This document shows, in pieces, positions 46,408 through 57,740 of a stretch of DNA of 64,000 bases (position 1 is the first letter of the stretch; each line of letters begins with the position of its first letter). The stretch is from Capsaspora owczarzaki ATCC 30864 (Eukaryota; Opisthokonta; Filasterea). Location: positions 836,021 to 900,020 of the forward strand of contig NW_011887301.1 in NCBI RefSeq assembly GCF_000151315.2, written 5' to 3'. The translations under genes were made by a program, and so were the position numbers. The notes under the pieces are model-generated. The model was given only the letters and a program-made list of their open reading frames with translations, was not told the DNA's origin and searched no databases.

Positions 46408-49400
46408 ATGGCGTCGCCGTTGATGCGCAGCGCCACGCAGCGCGAGCATGGAGCGCACATCCGGAAGGACCACAATCTGTGGGTGAGCGTTGTGGAGGCC
46501 AAGAACCTCGACATTGATGGTGAGTAAGCCAGCATGGAAATTTTGAACATTATTATTTAAATGATAAAATTTGAGGCTTTTTTTTTTTTTCCCTTTGCAC
46601 GCCCTTTTCGCTCGCATTTGTGCTTGGTGCACGATCACGCTCGCCCACACACACTCGTACTCCAACGTGCTCGTGCTTGGTGCTCTCTTGCTGTGTGCTC
46701 CTTCTCATGCGCGTCCGTCTGCAAACTCTGCCTCGCTTCTCGTGGAACATGACGGAAAAAAAAAAAAAAAAAAAAAAAAAAGCCAATACAAAACCAAAAC
46801 AAAAGAAAAGGCCTGTTTGTGTGTGAGTTTCAACGAGACTTTCATGAATCGAGAACCGTCAATACCTGTCAGTGCGTCCGCGTTCTCATGTGGAGCAGCG
46901 CGTTTGTGGCGGAGGGAGGCGGGGAGGCGGGGGGGGGGCGTCCTCGCACAACGCGCGAAATGCCACAAACGCTCCCCGTCCAACTGAGCCACGAATTGGT
47001 TTGCATGGTGTGTAACACCCACCGCGCACAGAGGCAGTTCCGTTGGCTTGCCATGTGTCAACGCAAACCCAGAGAGGCAGGCGGAAAGTGGCAGGGAGTG
47101 CTCCAGCGACGAAAGGATTGTTTGCTGGAAGACAAATGGAAACAAAAAAAAAAAAAAAAAAAAAAAAAAGCAGAGCCATCACAAATCAAAATCAAAATCC
47201 CCCATCTAAGGGCGTGTCATTGCAGATTCACGCGCCGCCTTGATCTGGAGATTTATTTAGCCTGGAATGAAACCTGCAGCATGCTTGCATTGGTGGGTTG
47301 GGGGGTGGGGTTGGGTCTCGATGGCGGTCTCGTTTTTATACCCGTCGACAGCTGTCTTTGTGTATTTGACTGACTTTTGTATGACCTTGCTCGTTGTTCG
47401 CTCGTGCAGATCGTTGCAGCACCTACTGTCTCCTGAAGATTAACAACCAAGAACGCGGCCGCACCAAGACGGTCAAGAAAAATCAAGCGCCATTGTACAA
47501 CGATGACTACACCTTGTACGCATTCACACTTGTTCCCTCTCTCTCGTCGTTCCTTCTGTTGCCCGAACTCACCAGCTGTTGGAAATTGCTTGATATGCTC
47601 GCGCAGTAACTTGAGCGACACCTTCAAGGAGCTCTCTGTCGTCGTTTGGAATGAGCAAAAGCGAGGCAAGTGTGATTGTCGTGTGCGTTGCCTCTTGCCC
47701 TCTCCACTCGTCTCACTCGATCTGTCCTTCAATCATTTGCCGTTTCCAAAACTACTACTCAAACACTTGTCTTTACCAAAAAAAAATAGGCGACAAGCCG
47801 CTTGGCCAACTGCACATTCCCAAGGACTTTTTGGCGTCAGACCACTTGCAGCACGAAGAATGGTTTACCATCGAACCGGCTCTGGACGAGGGCTCGGTGA
47901 AGGGATCGGCGACGCTGGAAGTCATCTACACACGGGGTGCAGGGCCCGACGACGCAGACAAGGTGACTGTTGTTGTCGTCTCCGCCAAGGACTTGATCAG
48001 CAAGGACGCGAACGGCCTGAGCGACCCGTTCGCGGTGCTGCACCTGCTGCCCGATCCGGAATTCGAGACGACGCAAAAGACCAAGCTGAAGAAGGAGACG
48101 CTGGCTCCCGTCTTTAACGAAATGTTCAACTACAGCATCCCCAAGAAGGGCGGCATGCCAAAGTACCGCTGCCTGTTCTTCACGCTGTGGGACTGGGATC
48201 GTTTTGGCGAGAATGACTTCCTCGGCCAGGTGCTGATTGACTTTGAAGACCTGTTCCGAGTCAATCCCAACGACAACCCCATCAAGTACAACGAATCGCA
48301 CACGCTGCTGCCCAAGACGGTGATTGATCCGATGGCCGCTGCGCCTGCTGCGCGCGATCACAAGTTTTCCATCCACAGCTACAAGTCCCCCACCTGGTGC
48401 TACGTGTGCTCTGGATTTTTGTATGGCCTGGCTCGTCAAGGCGTCAAGTGCAAGGACTGCGGGTTTAACTGCCACGAAAAGTGCGTCATGCAGGTTCCTT
48501 CGAACTGCCGCGGTGACAAGATGAAGCGAATCAAGAAAATGAGCAAAGGACTGTTGAGTCACAAGATTACGTCGCAACAAGCGTACGTGCTCGAAGTGCA
48601 AGACGACTTGCTCAAAGCGCTTGCGCTCGGACCGCAAGCCCCTGGTCGCGCCAAGCCGCACTTGTTTGAGCCAAAGTTCTTCAAGCAGCCCTCCAACTGC
48701 GGTCACTGCTACTCGTCAATGTGGATGGTTGAAGGAGCCCAATGCACCCACTGTGGTCTGAACTGCCACGAAAAGTGCAAAATCAACATTCCGGCCTTGT
48801 GCGGCACCGTTGGCCAAGTGCGCATCAAGTACAAGTACACTGACGACCCAGTGCTGTCGCTCAGCACCTACCTGCCGCTGTACGAAGTTTTGCCAGAGCA
48901 AGATTACTACATCATCATGTTGCTACAAGCTGCCAGCAACCAAAAGGAGGATGTTGCCCGCTGTCTTGTCCGCATCTTTGAGGGCCAAGGGAATGCGCTC
49001 ACCTTCCTGAACACGATGGCTCGCAAGGAGGTCACTTCAACAGCCGATCCCAACACCATTTTCCGCGGCAACTCGCTCGCGACCAAGGCATTCGATGCCT
49101 ACCTCAAATTGCATGGCATGCCTTACCTGCACTCCGTCCTCAAGCCAATCATCTCGTCCATTGTGTTTGACAACGTCAATTGCGAAGTCGACGAAACCCG
49201 CCTTGACAAGGGCGAGGATTTGAGCAAGAATTGGAAAAACCTCAAGGCCATCGTTTCGCGAACATTTGATGCCGTCCTTGGCTCGGCAACCAGCTGTCCC
49301 TTCGAATTCCGGGTGCTGTTTGGCCATCTCCGCGAGCTTGTGCAAAAGCAATTCCCGACAGACGCCGTGATTCCATACACTGCCATCTCTGGATTTATCT

Positions 49401-50625
49401 TTCTGCGCTTCTTCTGCCCCGCCATTTTGGGCCCTCAGCTGTTCGAGATGATGGACGACCTGCCTTCCCCCCGTATTGGTCGCACGCTGACGCTGGTTGC
49501 CAAGACTCTGCAAAACCTTGCCAACCTGGTCGAGTTTGGTGGTAAGGAGCCCTTCATGGTGAAAATGAACGAGCTTATTGTCAAGCGTCGAGATGACATG
49601 AAAGCCTTCCTGGACAAGCTATCGGTAAGAAACGCCCTCTCCCCCCCCCTCTCGCCCGGTTCTGATGACCATGGTGACGTGGAAGCACAAGGGTCAGCAA
49701 ACAGCGTACTCACCCGTTCTTTTCTTTTTGTTCTTGTTCTTGTTCTTGTTCGCTTTTTTGACAGACCCCCGTGACAGTCGCTTCGGCTCCCAATGCCAAA
49801 ATCGATCTTGAGGTTGAGCTCTCCCGCTTGTATCGCTTCTTCCTGCAATGCCGCGACAAGATGCACGTCGCCCACAAAGAGAGGGGCCAGAACGCCCCCG
49901 GAAAGAAGGAAGTTGAGAGAATTCCTTCCTGGGATCCGCGCTACAAGGAAAGCAAACAGCCTGAGGTATGTCGATTCGTGCGGTCGTTTTGTGCCATGAG
50001 ATTGAGTTGAGTTTGGTTTGTGGCTTTTTTTTTTTTTGCGGAAAAGCTGTCGGATTGGTATTAACCGACTTTTTTGCTTGCTTTCAACAACAATTGTTAG
50101 AACCAAGTCACGTTCGTGCGCTTCCTGGACGTTCTGGAGGATCTGACTCGCAAGCACAAAGTGGCCGTGTCGCAGGACTCGGAGGCATCTTCCCCAGCGC
50201 CGCTCACCCCACGCTCGCGACTTTCGGGCCTGTTGGGCCAAAACCAGTCTGCCATCCTTCAGGAGGTCACCGAGTCGTTGTTGCGAACAGCGCGTCAAGC
50301 ACTGTCCTCGCTGGCCAATTCAGACGGCGTCGAGGAGGCGTTGGACTCTGTCAAGCCACTACTCGTTTCTGCGCACCAGATGGTGCTCATTGCCGAGTTT
50401 GCCTTGCCCGATATCACTGCCGAAGGCACCAATCAAGCCAAGGTTGCGCTCGAACTGTTCTCTGCACACATTCCCAAGATTGCTGGCGTTCTCAAGAATG
50501 TTGCTGTTGGCGAAGGCGCAGACTTTAATGTTCAAAACGTGGTCGCTGGCATGACACCTGTGATCAAAGAATTGGGCGTCTTGGCTTCCAATCTGAATTC
50601 GGCAGTTGCTCACCTGCCCGTGTAA
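46408..50625 (+). CDS. RasGAP with two C2 and two C1 domains
   Basis: Six exons, 46408..46519, 47410..47515, 47607..47665, 47790..49624, 49765..49965 and 50101..50625, give 945 aa. Order: C2-A (about residues 18-110; NLDIDDRCSTYCLLKINN, GRTKTVKKNQAPLYNDDYTF), C2-B (about 150-245; VSAKDLISKDANGLSDPFAV, FTLWDWDRFGENDFLGQVLI), C1-A (about 282-330; HKFSIHSYKSPTWCYVC ... HEKC), C1-B (about 382-430; HLFEPKFFKQPSNCGHC ... HEKC) and RasGAP (about 447-700) with the arginine-finger context TIFRGNSLATKAFD and the FLRFFCPAI motif. Both C1 modules keep the His/Cys zinc pattern. The C-terminal 190 residues are helical and unrecognised. RasGAPs speed GTP hydrolysis by Ras; C1 and C2 would target it to membrane by diacylglycerol/phospholipid and Ca2+. 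Intron 3 uses a GC donor (GAG|GCAAGT). Intron 1 is 890 nt. Confidence 0.9.
46756..46781 (+). repeat. Poly(A) tracts in RasGAP intron 1
   Basis: An A run of about 26 nt lies here, and a second of similar length lies at about 47143-47169, both inside intron 1 of the RasGAP gene. Confidence 0.9.
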
Positions 50626-51046
50626 ATGGGTGTGTTCCCGTTTACTCTTTCTTGTGTTTGCTTTCTTCTGTCTTTGTTTTTCTTTTGCCGAGGCTGGGTT
50701 TTGGTGGTTTTATTCCTCTGTTCTTTGTACTTTGGTGTTGCTATTTGTTTTTCGTTATTCGTTATCGACTTTATGGCCTTGCTGGTTGCTCTGTGCAAGC
50801 TGTGTCAATGTGTATGTGCGTTGTTTTGCTACACGTCTGTGAGCCACCGAGTTGTTTGTTCTGTGAAATCCAACTCTGTGGTGTGTCTCGTTCAGTTGTC
50901 AATATATTTGGCATATTCCCCTCTTCAAGTCCAAATAGTTGGACCGCTTGTCCCAAGTCGTTGCAATTTTTCGCTTATTCATTCAGACAACATGGCAATG
51001 AAAGCAAGACAAATGTCTCGAATCCCCGAATCCGAGAAAATGCCTT

Positions 51047-51092
<46 letters not shown>

Positions 51093-51098
51093 CTCGGG
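50626..51098. other. Spacer between convergent RasGAP and acyltransferase genes
   Basis: Holds two 3' ends. A (CA)n repeat occupies about 51048-51090, nine bases short of the acyltransferase stop codon. No gene is visible. Confidence 0.7.
51048..51090 (+). repeat. (CA)n microsatellite
   Basis: About 21 CA units in the 3' spacer of the acyltransferase gene. Confidence 0.95.
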
Positions 51099-54000
51099 TT
51101 AGAGCTCGGTGTGAGCGGCATTCTGTGATTGACGGCGAAGGCGCGCAAGAAGCTCTCGATGAGCATCCTCGGCCTTTTTGCGTGACGCCGGGGCGACAAA
51201 CAGCTCGTTATTCCGTAGCTCGCCGCCAACTTTTCCGAGGAGCTCGTTGGTAATCAGCTTGATGGTAAACTTTTCCTTGACAATCTCGCGATGACCAAGG
51301 CCATTCACTTCAAGGACAGTGGTGGTAAACTCTCGGCCTTGGTGCATGTGCGACGAGGAAAGCCGAGTGTATTCGGGCTCGACCGTGTTCATCAATGACA
51401 GAACGTGCTCCTCGCCCCACTGGCCAATGGGATGCTGGTAGTACTCGATTTTGCGCGAAGGAACGACAGTCACGTTGGTTTCGCCTTCGTGCCAGGTATT
51501 TGCCCAGCTCAACGACGAGTATGGCACGGTCTTGTCGCCAGAACGGCCAAAGACATTGCGCTGTCCCGCATATCGACCTGTGAACTGGCGAGTCAGGGAC
51601 GAATCGTCCAGCGTCGATGAAGGCGGGTTGTTGGCCAAGGACAACAGCACTGGCGAGCGCGTCTTGATGCCAAAGATGCCGCCCTTGTCCTCGTAAATCG
51701 TTGCGTCCGTACGAGGCTCCATGGTGTTGGGGAGTTGCGAGTAGACGTAGCCAATATCCGTCGGAAGGTTGACACCGTACAACATGACCACATGGCGAAC
51801 GGGAGGCCGCGTGGGCGGAGCCGCCAACGGATTTGGCTTGCGCTCCAGGTAATGCTCGCGAAGCATGGTTTGCAAGTCCAAGAAGCGAGTATCGTTCAAC
51901 GCTTCTCCGAGCATCCCGAACATGGCGCCACTGCTTACTTCGGCAGAAGAAAAGATGCGCTGGGTCCCGTTTTGAAACCGGAAGGCAATAATCTCGTCAA
52001 ACTTGACTGGCAAGTCTTGGCCGTGCTCCTTTTCAAAGTCTGCGTCCTCCCTGGCCTCGTCTTCGTGATCGGCCAACTGATGCAGTTCGTCCTGCTGCTG
52101 CTCGCGCGCTTTGCGGCTCTTCTTCGTTGCGGCCATGAGGAGCTTCTGGATGCGAGTGTCTTGGTGGGGCAAAAACCAGTGGACGCTCCCAAACGATTGC
52201 GACAATGTTTTGGCCTGGAGTTCAGAGATGGGCAGGCCCATGTTCAGACCAGAGACGATGCCGCGCAAGGGCTCGTTTGCTCCAAGCAACGGTGCGCCCA
52301 GACCAAAGTACGCCCACACGTTCTCATCGAGCCAGCTTTGCCAAGAAGTTGGGTAGTGGAGCTTGAGCCAGTCCACAAAGTAGAGGAAGAGCGAGTTACC
52401 CTGAGAATGGGCCATGATGATGGCAGGATGCTTTTTGTGACGGACGGCAAACTGGATTCGCTCGCGGACGGAAGTGAAGAGCATGTCGCGCTGCTCGAGC
52501 ATGTCTGGACTCAAACGCCAATCGTAGGGCACAGCCACAATGGACTGCACGTCGTAGAGCAATTCGCTGGCGAGGGACTTGATCACAACGCCAAAAATCG
52601 TGGTCGGATTGCCAGTGAAAACGCCCGGCGCGAGCTCTGTCAGCGCCGCCGTTCCTTCGGCAGGTCGGAGCTTGCAGTTCTCGGGATCGGTTTGGTTGAA
52701 GCCGAGGGCAAGGCATTCAAGCCAGCACCGCGAGTCGGTGGTCAGGGTTTGCAAGATTTTCTCCACGCTCACCCACACGAGGTCGCCGACGTGGATGCCA
52801 AACCCACGGCACTGCTTCTCGCGCCAAGCAATCAAGCGGCTGCTCGCAAGGCCGGGGAAGAGAACCACGGGAGGCTTTTGATCCGTTTCACGCATAAAGT
52901 TGCGAAGGAATTGAAACTCGACCTTTTCGTACAGCTCGGGCGTCGACAGCTGGTAGCGACGCAGCGACTCGCGATCCACCAGCCAGATCCGAGAGACTTC
53001 ACGTGCACGCACAGTGGTCAATCGTGATGTGCCGTAAAGGGCTTGAACGGCGCCAAACGAGCCGCCTGCGGTGATCGTGGAGAGGTGACGAGGAGCATCG
53101 CGACCCGGCTCGGAGAGCAGCACATCCAAGGAACCAGACTCGACAACGTAAAACTCGGTGCTCTTGTCATGCTGTCGGTAGACAAGCTCGCCGGCAGCAT
53201 AAGTGCGAGACTGGAAGGAGGACAAGAACGAGTGGCGATGGTGCGCATCAAAGTTGACATCAAACTGCAACAGGTCGCTGAGCATTTTCGTTGTTTGGTC
53301 GAGCTGGATCGGGCCGCCATCGGCGTCGTCGTTGAGGATGACAACAACGACCACAGAGCAAAACTGGCCGATGGTGACGCCCTCGTGCTCCACGAGCGCA
53401 ATTTCAACCGTTTCGTCGGGCTCGGGATCGGAGTCGTCGTGAATGATCAACGTAAACGTCTTGTCTGCGCCATCGCCGTCTGCCCAGTGCAGCGTTGTAT
53501 GCTTGCGGATTCGCTCAAAGTCGCCCACAGGCGTAGCAGTGCCTCCGACATACTTGAGGCGGACGCTCGCCTCGCCAACTGTCCCACCACGCCGCTGCAC
53601 CGTCAGTGTGACAGAGCCAGCACCTTCGAGGACACGGTACTCGCACTGGGCAAAGTCAAGGATGCCCGTTTCGTGGTGGTTGTCAATGATTTGCACCGCG
53701 GCGTGCTCAATCTCACCGAGCGACGCCCCCTCGATATCTCTGAGCCAGACCGACACTTGGCCGCCGTCGTGAATGTCGGCGATTTGCAGGGGGATTTGCT
53801 TGGTGCTGGCAGTGTCGTCCGCGAGCCAGCGAAGAACAAACGATCGGCGCCAAATGTCGGCGCTCGCGAGCGCGGCCTCGGGCGAAGTCAGCTTGTTGCT
53901 GTGAATGTGCAGCCGAACGGACGCATCCGAGTTGTCGCCGTTCATCCGATGCACGGCGACAGTGACTTGTTTGGCATCCGAGGACACGCGATAGCTGGTG

Positions 54001-54311
54001 GCCGTGAAGCTCAATGTGCCGCCACCTGTTTGTTGGACAAGCGACATCAAGTTAGCAACGGTGCTTGTTTTTCAAAGCAGACAAAGGGGGAAAACAAGGA
54101 CGGGAGGACGTACTGCAGCTCGGGGCAGTGATTCGGCACATTGACTGGCAGCCCATCTTGAGAATGCCACACGACTTGGAGTGGGGATGGAAGTGCGTTG
54201 TGCAGCTGGTTGGGTCGAGCAATCTACCGCCATGAGAGCACGTTCTTGATGCCTGCGATCCGATTGCTGCACACGACTCTGACCAGTAATCGAAATGCGC
54301 TCCGCACGGTA
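51099..54311 (-). CDS. Calx-beta / cNMP-binding-like / LCAT-PDAT acyltransferase fusion (5' end unresolved)
   Basis: The main exon 51099..54025 is joined in phase to a Cys-rich exon 54114..54311 (acceptor AAACAG, donor GTACGT). Order in the main exon: two Calx-beta-like modules (about 54019-53690 and 53668-53340; GTLSFTATSYRVSSD, GILDFAQCEYRVLEGAGSVT, DDSDPEPDETVEIAL), a cyclic-nucleotide-binding fold (about 53290-52930; YAAGELVYRQHDKSTEFYVV, SFGAVQALYGTSRLTTVRA) and an LCAT/PDAT-family alpha/beta hydrolase (52885-51100). In the last I see VVLFPGLASSRLIAW, the nucleophile motif AHSQGNSLFLYF, GAPLLGANEPLRG, the Asp motif SGDKTVPYSSLSW and a His in GEEHVLSL, so the Ser-Asp-His triad looks intact. 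In the cNMP pocket the usual FGE is FGA, so nucleotide binding is doubtful, though the Arg is kept. A likely first exon lies upstream (see 54714-55111). Expected reaction: acyl transfer from phospholipid to diacylglycerol or sterol, or phospholipase activity. Confidence 0.85.
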
Positions 54312-54584
54312 CTGTCCGCCATTTCAGAAACCCAAACAAAAAACAAACAAAAATAGAAAGACATACAAATTGTTAGTGTTGTTACAACAACAAAGACAGC
54401 CTGTCGCTCAGACCAACCCAACAACAAATCTCAAGATCGAGCATGAGTGATTTTCGGGGGGCAAACTCTGATCGAACGAGTCTTGATTCGACTGGTTTGA
54501 GAACACCACTCGATTATCTTTGACAGTAAACGCTGAATCTGAGAACGCGAATCTAGACACGAGATATCCCCGCCGTAAAACGCT

Positions 54585-54639
54585 AATTCTGAGAACGCGA
54601 ATTCTGAGAACGCGAATTCTGAGAACGCGAATTCTGAGA
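54585..54639 (-). repeat. 15-bp tandem repeat, about 3.7 copies
   Basis: The plus-strand unit aattctgagaacgcg repeats three times exactly and then partly; a diverged copy lies at about 54530-54553. It falls upstream of the Cys-rich exon of the acyltransferase gene, probably within its first intron. Confidence 0.9.
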
Positions 54640-54713
54640 GTTGTCGCCACCCTTCACTTCTACAATCTCCGACAATTCGAATCCTGGCATTAAACACACA
54701 CACCCCGCGCCTC

Positions 54714-55111
54714 CTTCCTCTCAGATCCTTGTTGTTTCCTCTGGACGCTGTGCTCTGGTGCTCTGTGCGGCTGGAACGCGGGGAAGCGAGCGAAGGGGGG
54801 TTGGTTGGTTTCTCACAGCTGGGAATGGCGAGCTTGTTGGCTGGGTCTGACTGGGACGTCGAGGCAGCGGCCGCAGCAGAACGAGTGCCGGACAGCGGCA
54901 GCATCAGCATCAGCGTCAGCATCAGCATCAGCAGCAAGCAGAAGAGCGAGGACAGTCGCAGGAGCAGCGATGATGATGACGGCGAATGCACGGCGACCAC
55001 CGACGTGAGCCGCTGCCAGTGACGAGGACCGGCCGGATGACTCAGACCGACACTGCCACCGCTACGGACAATGCCGTGCTGGACTGCCGCAGAACGAGCG
55101 TTTGCAGGCAT
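54714..55111 (-). other. Candidate first exon of the acyltransferase fusion (signal anchor)
   Basis: From an ATG at 55111 on the minus strand an open frame of over 100 codons has a strongly hydrophobic Leu/Met run (LFCLLLMLMLTLMLMLPLS) flanked by basic residues, as in the type II membrane anchor of ER PDAT enzymes. The downstream Cys-rich exon needs an upstream exon, and no other gene claims this interval. I could not find one donor that fits phase with confidence (GT-rich candidates lie near 54690-54705), so the joint is unproven. Confidence 0.4.
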
Positions 55112-55487
55112 TTTCGATCGGCGCGGCAAAGCAAAGAAGAAGCGCTTCGAAACGCAGATTCGACAGTGGTTTCGTGATTCAGTGGTCGAAGACTGAGCCC
55201 ACACACAAAAAACAGCCCAATTGATAGGGGAATAAGAGTGTCTAGAGAGGAGCATATTGTTTAGAAAGTGGCATCGGGACCATGGGAGGGACGATGGGGA
55301 GAGGGAGTTGGAAGCGGATTCGAGGCGGTGAACGAACAAGATGCGATTTCCGCTTCCGAACGTTGACGGTCGTCATTGAATATCGGAGAGCAACAACGCA
55401 GATATCAGGGAAAAGGGAAGGGACGGAAAAGGGGGAGAGCTGTCAAGCCGAAAGCCTGTATTTCATGCGATCGACCGAATTTCAGAT

Positions 55488-57203
55488 TCAGGATTGTGGA
55501 GCAGCACTGCCCTCGTCAATCCCCACTTGCACGGGATGCTGTTGAGCTAGCGCTTGCATGGCCACGAGTTGCTCGGCCAGCGACGGCTGAGTTGTCACAA
55601 GCTGCTCGGCAATATCCATCCAGGTTGTGTTGTCGTGGTCTCCGAAAACGAGGTAATCCGCAGCCTCGCGAGCAATCGCGCGCACCTCTTGGCAGCAGTA
55701 TCTGGAAGCCAGGACGGTCTTCACTATGCGGTTGCGCAATGGGGCCAACTCTTCGTAACGATTGGACTCGAGTGCGGCGTAAAATCGCGCAACAGAGACT
55801 TTCAGTTGAACAATGGTTTGCCGCAATGAGACCTAAGTAACCAGGTGGGAGGTTGTGAACCAAAATACAGAATCCTCGCGTGAGCTACAATTGCTCACGT
55901 AGTTTTGTGGGCCAAACGCACGCAAGCAACGCTTTTGTTGTTTGGTTTTTTCTGCTCACCTCGTCCCAAATGATAAACTTGTGTCGGCCAATAAGAACAT
56001 GGGTGTCTGATGCAAAAAATATGTCAAAGTTAAACACTTCCAGTCGCGTTTCGCGGTCTTCGAGCACGTTGATCAATCTGCACGCGAAAACAAGAGGGTT
56101 TTGAGCGTGGAACCAGGACTATGCAATGCAATCCCCAGCAAGCATTGCATGCAGGCAAACAAACAAACAAACTTACGGCAACAGTTTGCCAAGCTGTGGT
56201 TCGAGGCGCTTCATCAGTAACTTTTGAGCATCGACAAGACTCAGAGTATGCTGCTGGCGAGTGAATTTCTCCAACTGCTCGCCGTTCGTGCCTTCTTCAT
56301 GGTGGAAAATGTAGTCGTCATACGGCTGCAAATCCTGCATGCAGTATGCAAACTCGTACTCTTTCGTGTTGAACAGCGCGATGGCATCGTTGTGGTGCAG
56401 CAGCGTAGCAAACTGGTCGTCGTTCTCAATCTCAAACCATACGCGTTGCGTGTCGTCCGCCGCCGTGATTTCGACTCGGATTGGAACTAGCCAGGAAAAA
56501 CAGAATTAATCCAAGGTGTTGTTGCATCGACCACATCCATTTCGCTTTCGTGAGTCTTAGAAACTTGGTATCAAAACAAAAAGCACGCGCTTCAGCCAAT
56601 CCATCTCCCACCCTATTTCATTCACTCATTCATTCATTCATTCACTCAACTGATGCCTTCGCGGGCCTTCTCGAGCTGCAGCGTGTAGAAGAGTCGGTCG
56701 CCGAGCTCGGGTCGCAGCAGGAAGAGCTCGTCCGGTCCGAGCTTGCCCAGCGCCGTCCCTGCAATCCCGAGGGCCTCTTGGAATGGCTGCTGCTGTTGCT
56801 GTTGCTGATGTTGGTGTTGCTGTTGCTGTTGCTGCTGCTGGTGGTGAGGAGGAGGAGGAAGAGGTGGTTGCTGTGGCGCTGCATTGCCATCTGCCGCTGC
56901 TGCTGCTGCTGCTGCATTCGTCCTACTGCTACTACTACTGCTGCTGTTGCTATTACCAATAGTATTACTGCTACTACTATTGCTACCTGGCGCTGTCGCA
57001 GTCGGCGGAGTGGGGTTGGCCGTCGTTCGCCGTTGAGCTGCACGCTGCATCATCGAGTTCCCTGCAGCGAGCGACACGATTGTGTGCAGTGCTCGCTCGT
57101 GATCCGACATTTGCTGTTCTTGTGAGTGCTGTTGTTGTTGTGGTTGTTGTGGTTGTTGTTGTGGTTGCTGCTGCGGTGGTGGTACTTCAGTCCGATCCGC
57201 CAT
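55488..57203 (-). CDS. Protein of unknown function, 441 aa, Q/P/S-rich N terminus
   Basis: Four minus-strand exons, 56651..57203, 56177..56486, 55960..56077 and 55488..55832, keep phase at all three joints and give 441 aa. Residues 1-140 are low-complexity (poly-Q, poly-S, poly-A, Pro/His). After that the sequence looks globular and conserved: ELFLLRPELGDRLFYTLQLE, RVWFEIENDDQFATLLHHND, EYEFAYCMQDLQPYDDYIFH, LEVFNFDIFFASDTHVLIGR with HKFIIWDE, then a helical end (RNRIVKTVLASRYCCQEVRA). I do not recognise the family. The gene is divergent from CAF-1 p60 with 133 nt between start codons. Splice phase and composition make it a real gene. Confidence 0.78.
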
Positions 57204-57336
57204 TCTCAACCACAAGTAGAATGAAGACTACCGTACCATTGCGATACTTTGACATTAGTGCAGTGACACATTTTACTCTAACGATTTTATCCTCTTGCTT
57301 GCTCTATTGAAGTCGATTCAGTCTTCACTTCAGAAA

Positions 57337-57488
57337 ATGCGCTCGGATACGCTTCAGATTGTATGGCACGCTCGGAAGCCCGTCTTCAGCGTCGACATCC
57401 ACATGCACAGCAACACGCTGGCAACAGGCGGCGCTGACAATGATATTCGCATCTGGCACATCGGACCAGCCAAGTCCCAGTCTCAGTC

Positions 57489-57529
<41 letters not shown>

Positions 57530-57706
57530 GCAAGCAGGCAAATCCCAATGCAAATCCATACGATGTCGAAGTAAGCATGCGACCGCACACACACACACAC
57601 ACACGCTCCAACCCCGAAAACGCAGCTCATTCATCAAAGTCAATGTTGCTGCTTCGAGTTCGCCGCGCTTGTTCTTTGTGGATTGTCACAACTGAGACAG
57701 CAATGG

Positions 57707-57740
<34 letters not shown>

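Noticed and set aside
54665-54690. Second T-loop-like motif (ATTCGAATCC)
   Set aside because: Flanking bases do not pair and no upstream tRNA arms are present.
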